Source of the DNA: Bacteroidales bacterium
GTDB taxonomy: Bacteria > Bacteroidota > Bacteroidia > Bacteroidales > UBA1556
NCBI GenBank assembly: GCA_023145955.1
Contig: JAGLDA010000132.1
Location: forward strand, 1-14,930
DNA length: 14,930 nt
Direction: 5' to 3'
Part shown: positions 14,566 through 14,930 of the stretch, in pieces
How positions within the stretch are numbered: the first letter of the stretch is position 1
How the letters are laid out: each line of letters starts with the position of its first letter
Notes under the pieces: model-generated
Told to the model about the DNA's origin: nothing
Database searches by the model: none
What the model saw: the letters and a program-made list of their open reading frames with translations, nothing else
Translations under genes and position numbers: made by a program

Positions 14566-14753
14566 AAAACGGGGATTGCGTTGGCGGTGAATTTCAATAT
14601 TATAGTATTTGCATTGAAGGCGTTTACGTTTGAAATCAATGACACAGAAGAAACTTTGATGAATTTATAAACTTGAAATAACATACCTAATTTAAACAAA
14701 GAAAGGTCATTTATTTGCTACTCCAATTGCAAATACATAATATTGGAAAAGGC

Positions 14754-14798
14754 GGGCGGGAGTTTTTTCGCTCTTGCCCATTTGCTGTTAGCGAGAGC
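14754..14798. repeat. Two mutually exclusive hairpins
   Basis: GGGCGGGAG (14754-14762) can pair with CTCTTGCCC (14771-14779), using two G-T wobbles. GCTCTTGC (14770-14777) can instead pair with GCGAGAGC (14791-14798) with one mismatch that is a wobble in RNA. The two share 14771-14777, so only one can form at a time. No T-run follows the second stem. Confidence 0.5.
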
Positions 14799-14857
14799 AG
14801 AAGATAAGTTTATTCTCTTTTGTCGAGCGTAGCAAATTGAACGTTTAGTACTTTTTG

Positions 14858-14878
14858 CCTGCCTCGCCGGTAGGCAGG
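14858..14878. repeat. GC-rich palindrome CCTGCCT/AGGCAGG
   Basis: CCTGCCT (14858-14864) and AGGCAGG (14872-14878) form a perfect seven-base stem around CGCCGGT. It is preceded by five T residues (14852-14856) and followed by TTTCG. It is of the small GC-rich palindrome type often scattered between genes in AT-rich genomes. On the minus strand the T-poor flank argues against a terminator. Confidence 0.55.
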
Positions 14879-14930
14879 TTTCGTTTGGAATTTATACTGA
14901 TCTTGCCTGCACTGAGCATAGCCGAAGGGT

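Larger units (their letters stand above)
14313..14930. other. 618-base non-coding tail rich in stem-loops
   Basis: No credible gene is visible. The only frame of any length (minus, 14508-14699, 63 codons) has no recognisable motif and lies across a hairpin. The stretch holds a possible promoter for the upstream-reading gene (14371-14378), several separate stem-loops between 14411 and 14565, alternative hairpins at 14754-14798, a GC-rich palindrome at 14858-14878 and a further GC-rich end. Base composition is uneven: patches such as 14561-14592 and 14751-14798 are much richer in G and C than the genes. The look is that of intergenic repeat elements, perhaps several joined together. Confidence 0.6.

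Noticed and set aside
14508..14699. 63-codon minus-strand reading frame in the non-coding tail
   Set aside because: It has no start context or recognisable motif, lies across a bulged hairpin and a GC patch, and its residue pattern is unlike the neighbouring proteins.
14430..14800. Integron attC-type site, prompted by ATCTAAC near 14430 and GTTAGCG near 14787
   Set aside because: The distance is far above the size of attC sites, the second word does not fit GTTRRRY, and there is no integrase or cassette gene.

Overview
This AT-rich window (GC roughly one third by eye) looks like the chromosome of a Bacteroidota bacterium. The evidence is the set of protein families (a long acyloxyacyl hydrolase, a MuiA/DUF4139 protein, a DUF1684 protein and a sigma-54 with a long acidic N-terminal region), weak or absent Shine-Dalgarno sequences, and several TAnnTTTG boxes, the -7 element of the Bacteroidota primary sigma factor. 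No rRNA, tRNA, transposase, phage gene or CRISPR array is visible. I count 15 protein genes, all apparently intact, and no genus can be named.

Layout. Positions 1-92 hold a heptamer-phased inverted repeat. Positions 108-2246 (+) hold a UbiA-family prenyltransferase, probably for menaquinone, and a monofunctional aspartate kinase. Positions 2376-2903 (+) hold adenine phosphoribosyltransferase. A second heptamer-phased inverted repeat (2907-3010) separates apt from a minus-strand block: a PagL-like outer-membrane acyloxyacyl hydrolase (3005-4174), which overlaps an upstream small lipoprotein gene (4171-4569), then a YraN nuclease-fold protein, a YitT-family and a DUF308/HdeD-family membrane protein (up to 6573). 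A divergent intergenic region leads to a secreted outer-membrane barrel protein (6808-7602, +). Tail-to-tail with it is a compact minus-strand operon, in transcription order rpoN (sigma-54), a PAP2-like membrane protein, endonuclease III and a DUF1684 protein (11012 down to 7599). Divergent from rpoN is a MuiA/DUF4139-family secreted protein (11205-12830, +) with a clear intrinsic terminator. It converges on a secreted protein of unknown function (14312-12972, -). The last 618 bases hold no credible gene; they are packed with stem-loops and GC-richer patches that look like intergenic repeat elements.

How it fits together. Most genes are housekeeping: quinone, amino-acid and purine metabolism, DNA repair and transcription. 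A second theme is the cell envelope: lipid A deacylation, a lipoprotein, two exported beta-proteins, a PAP2-like protein and two polytopic membrane proteins. I do not see a new multi-gene defence or metabolic system. The most unusual signals are non-coding: two elements built from 7-base units arranged as inverted arrays (five units left, seven right) with different core words (CAGT and AATT), a possible sigma-54 promoter beside rpoN, and alternative hairpins in the 3' non-coding tail.
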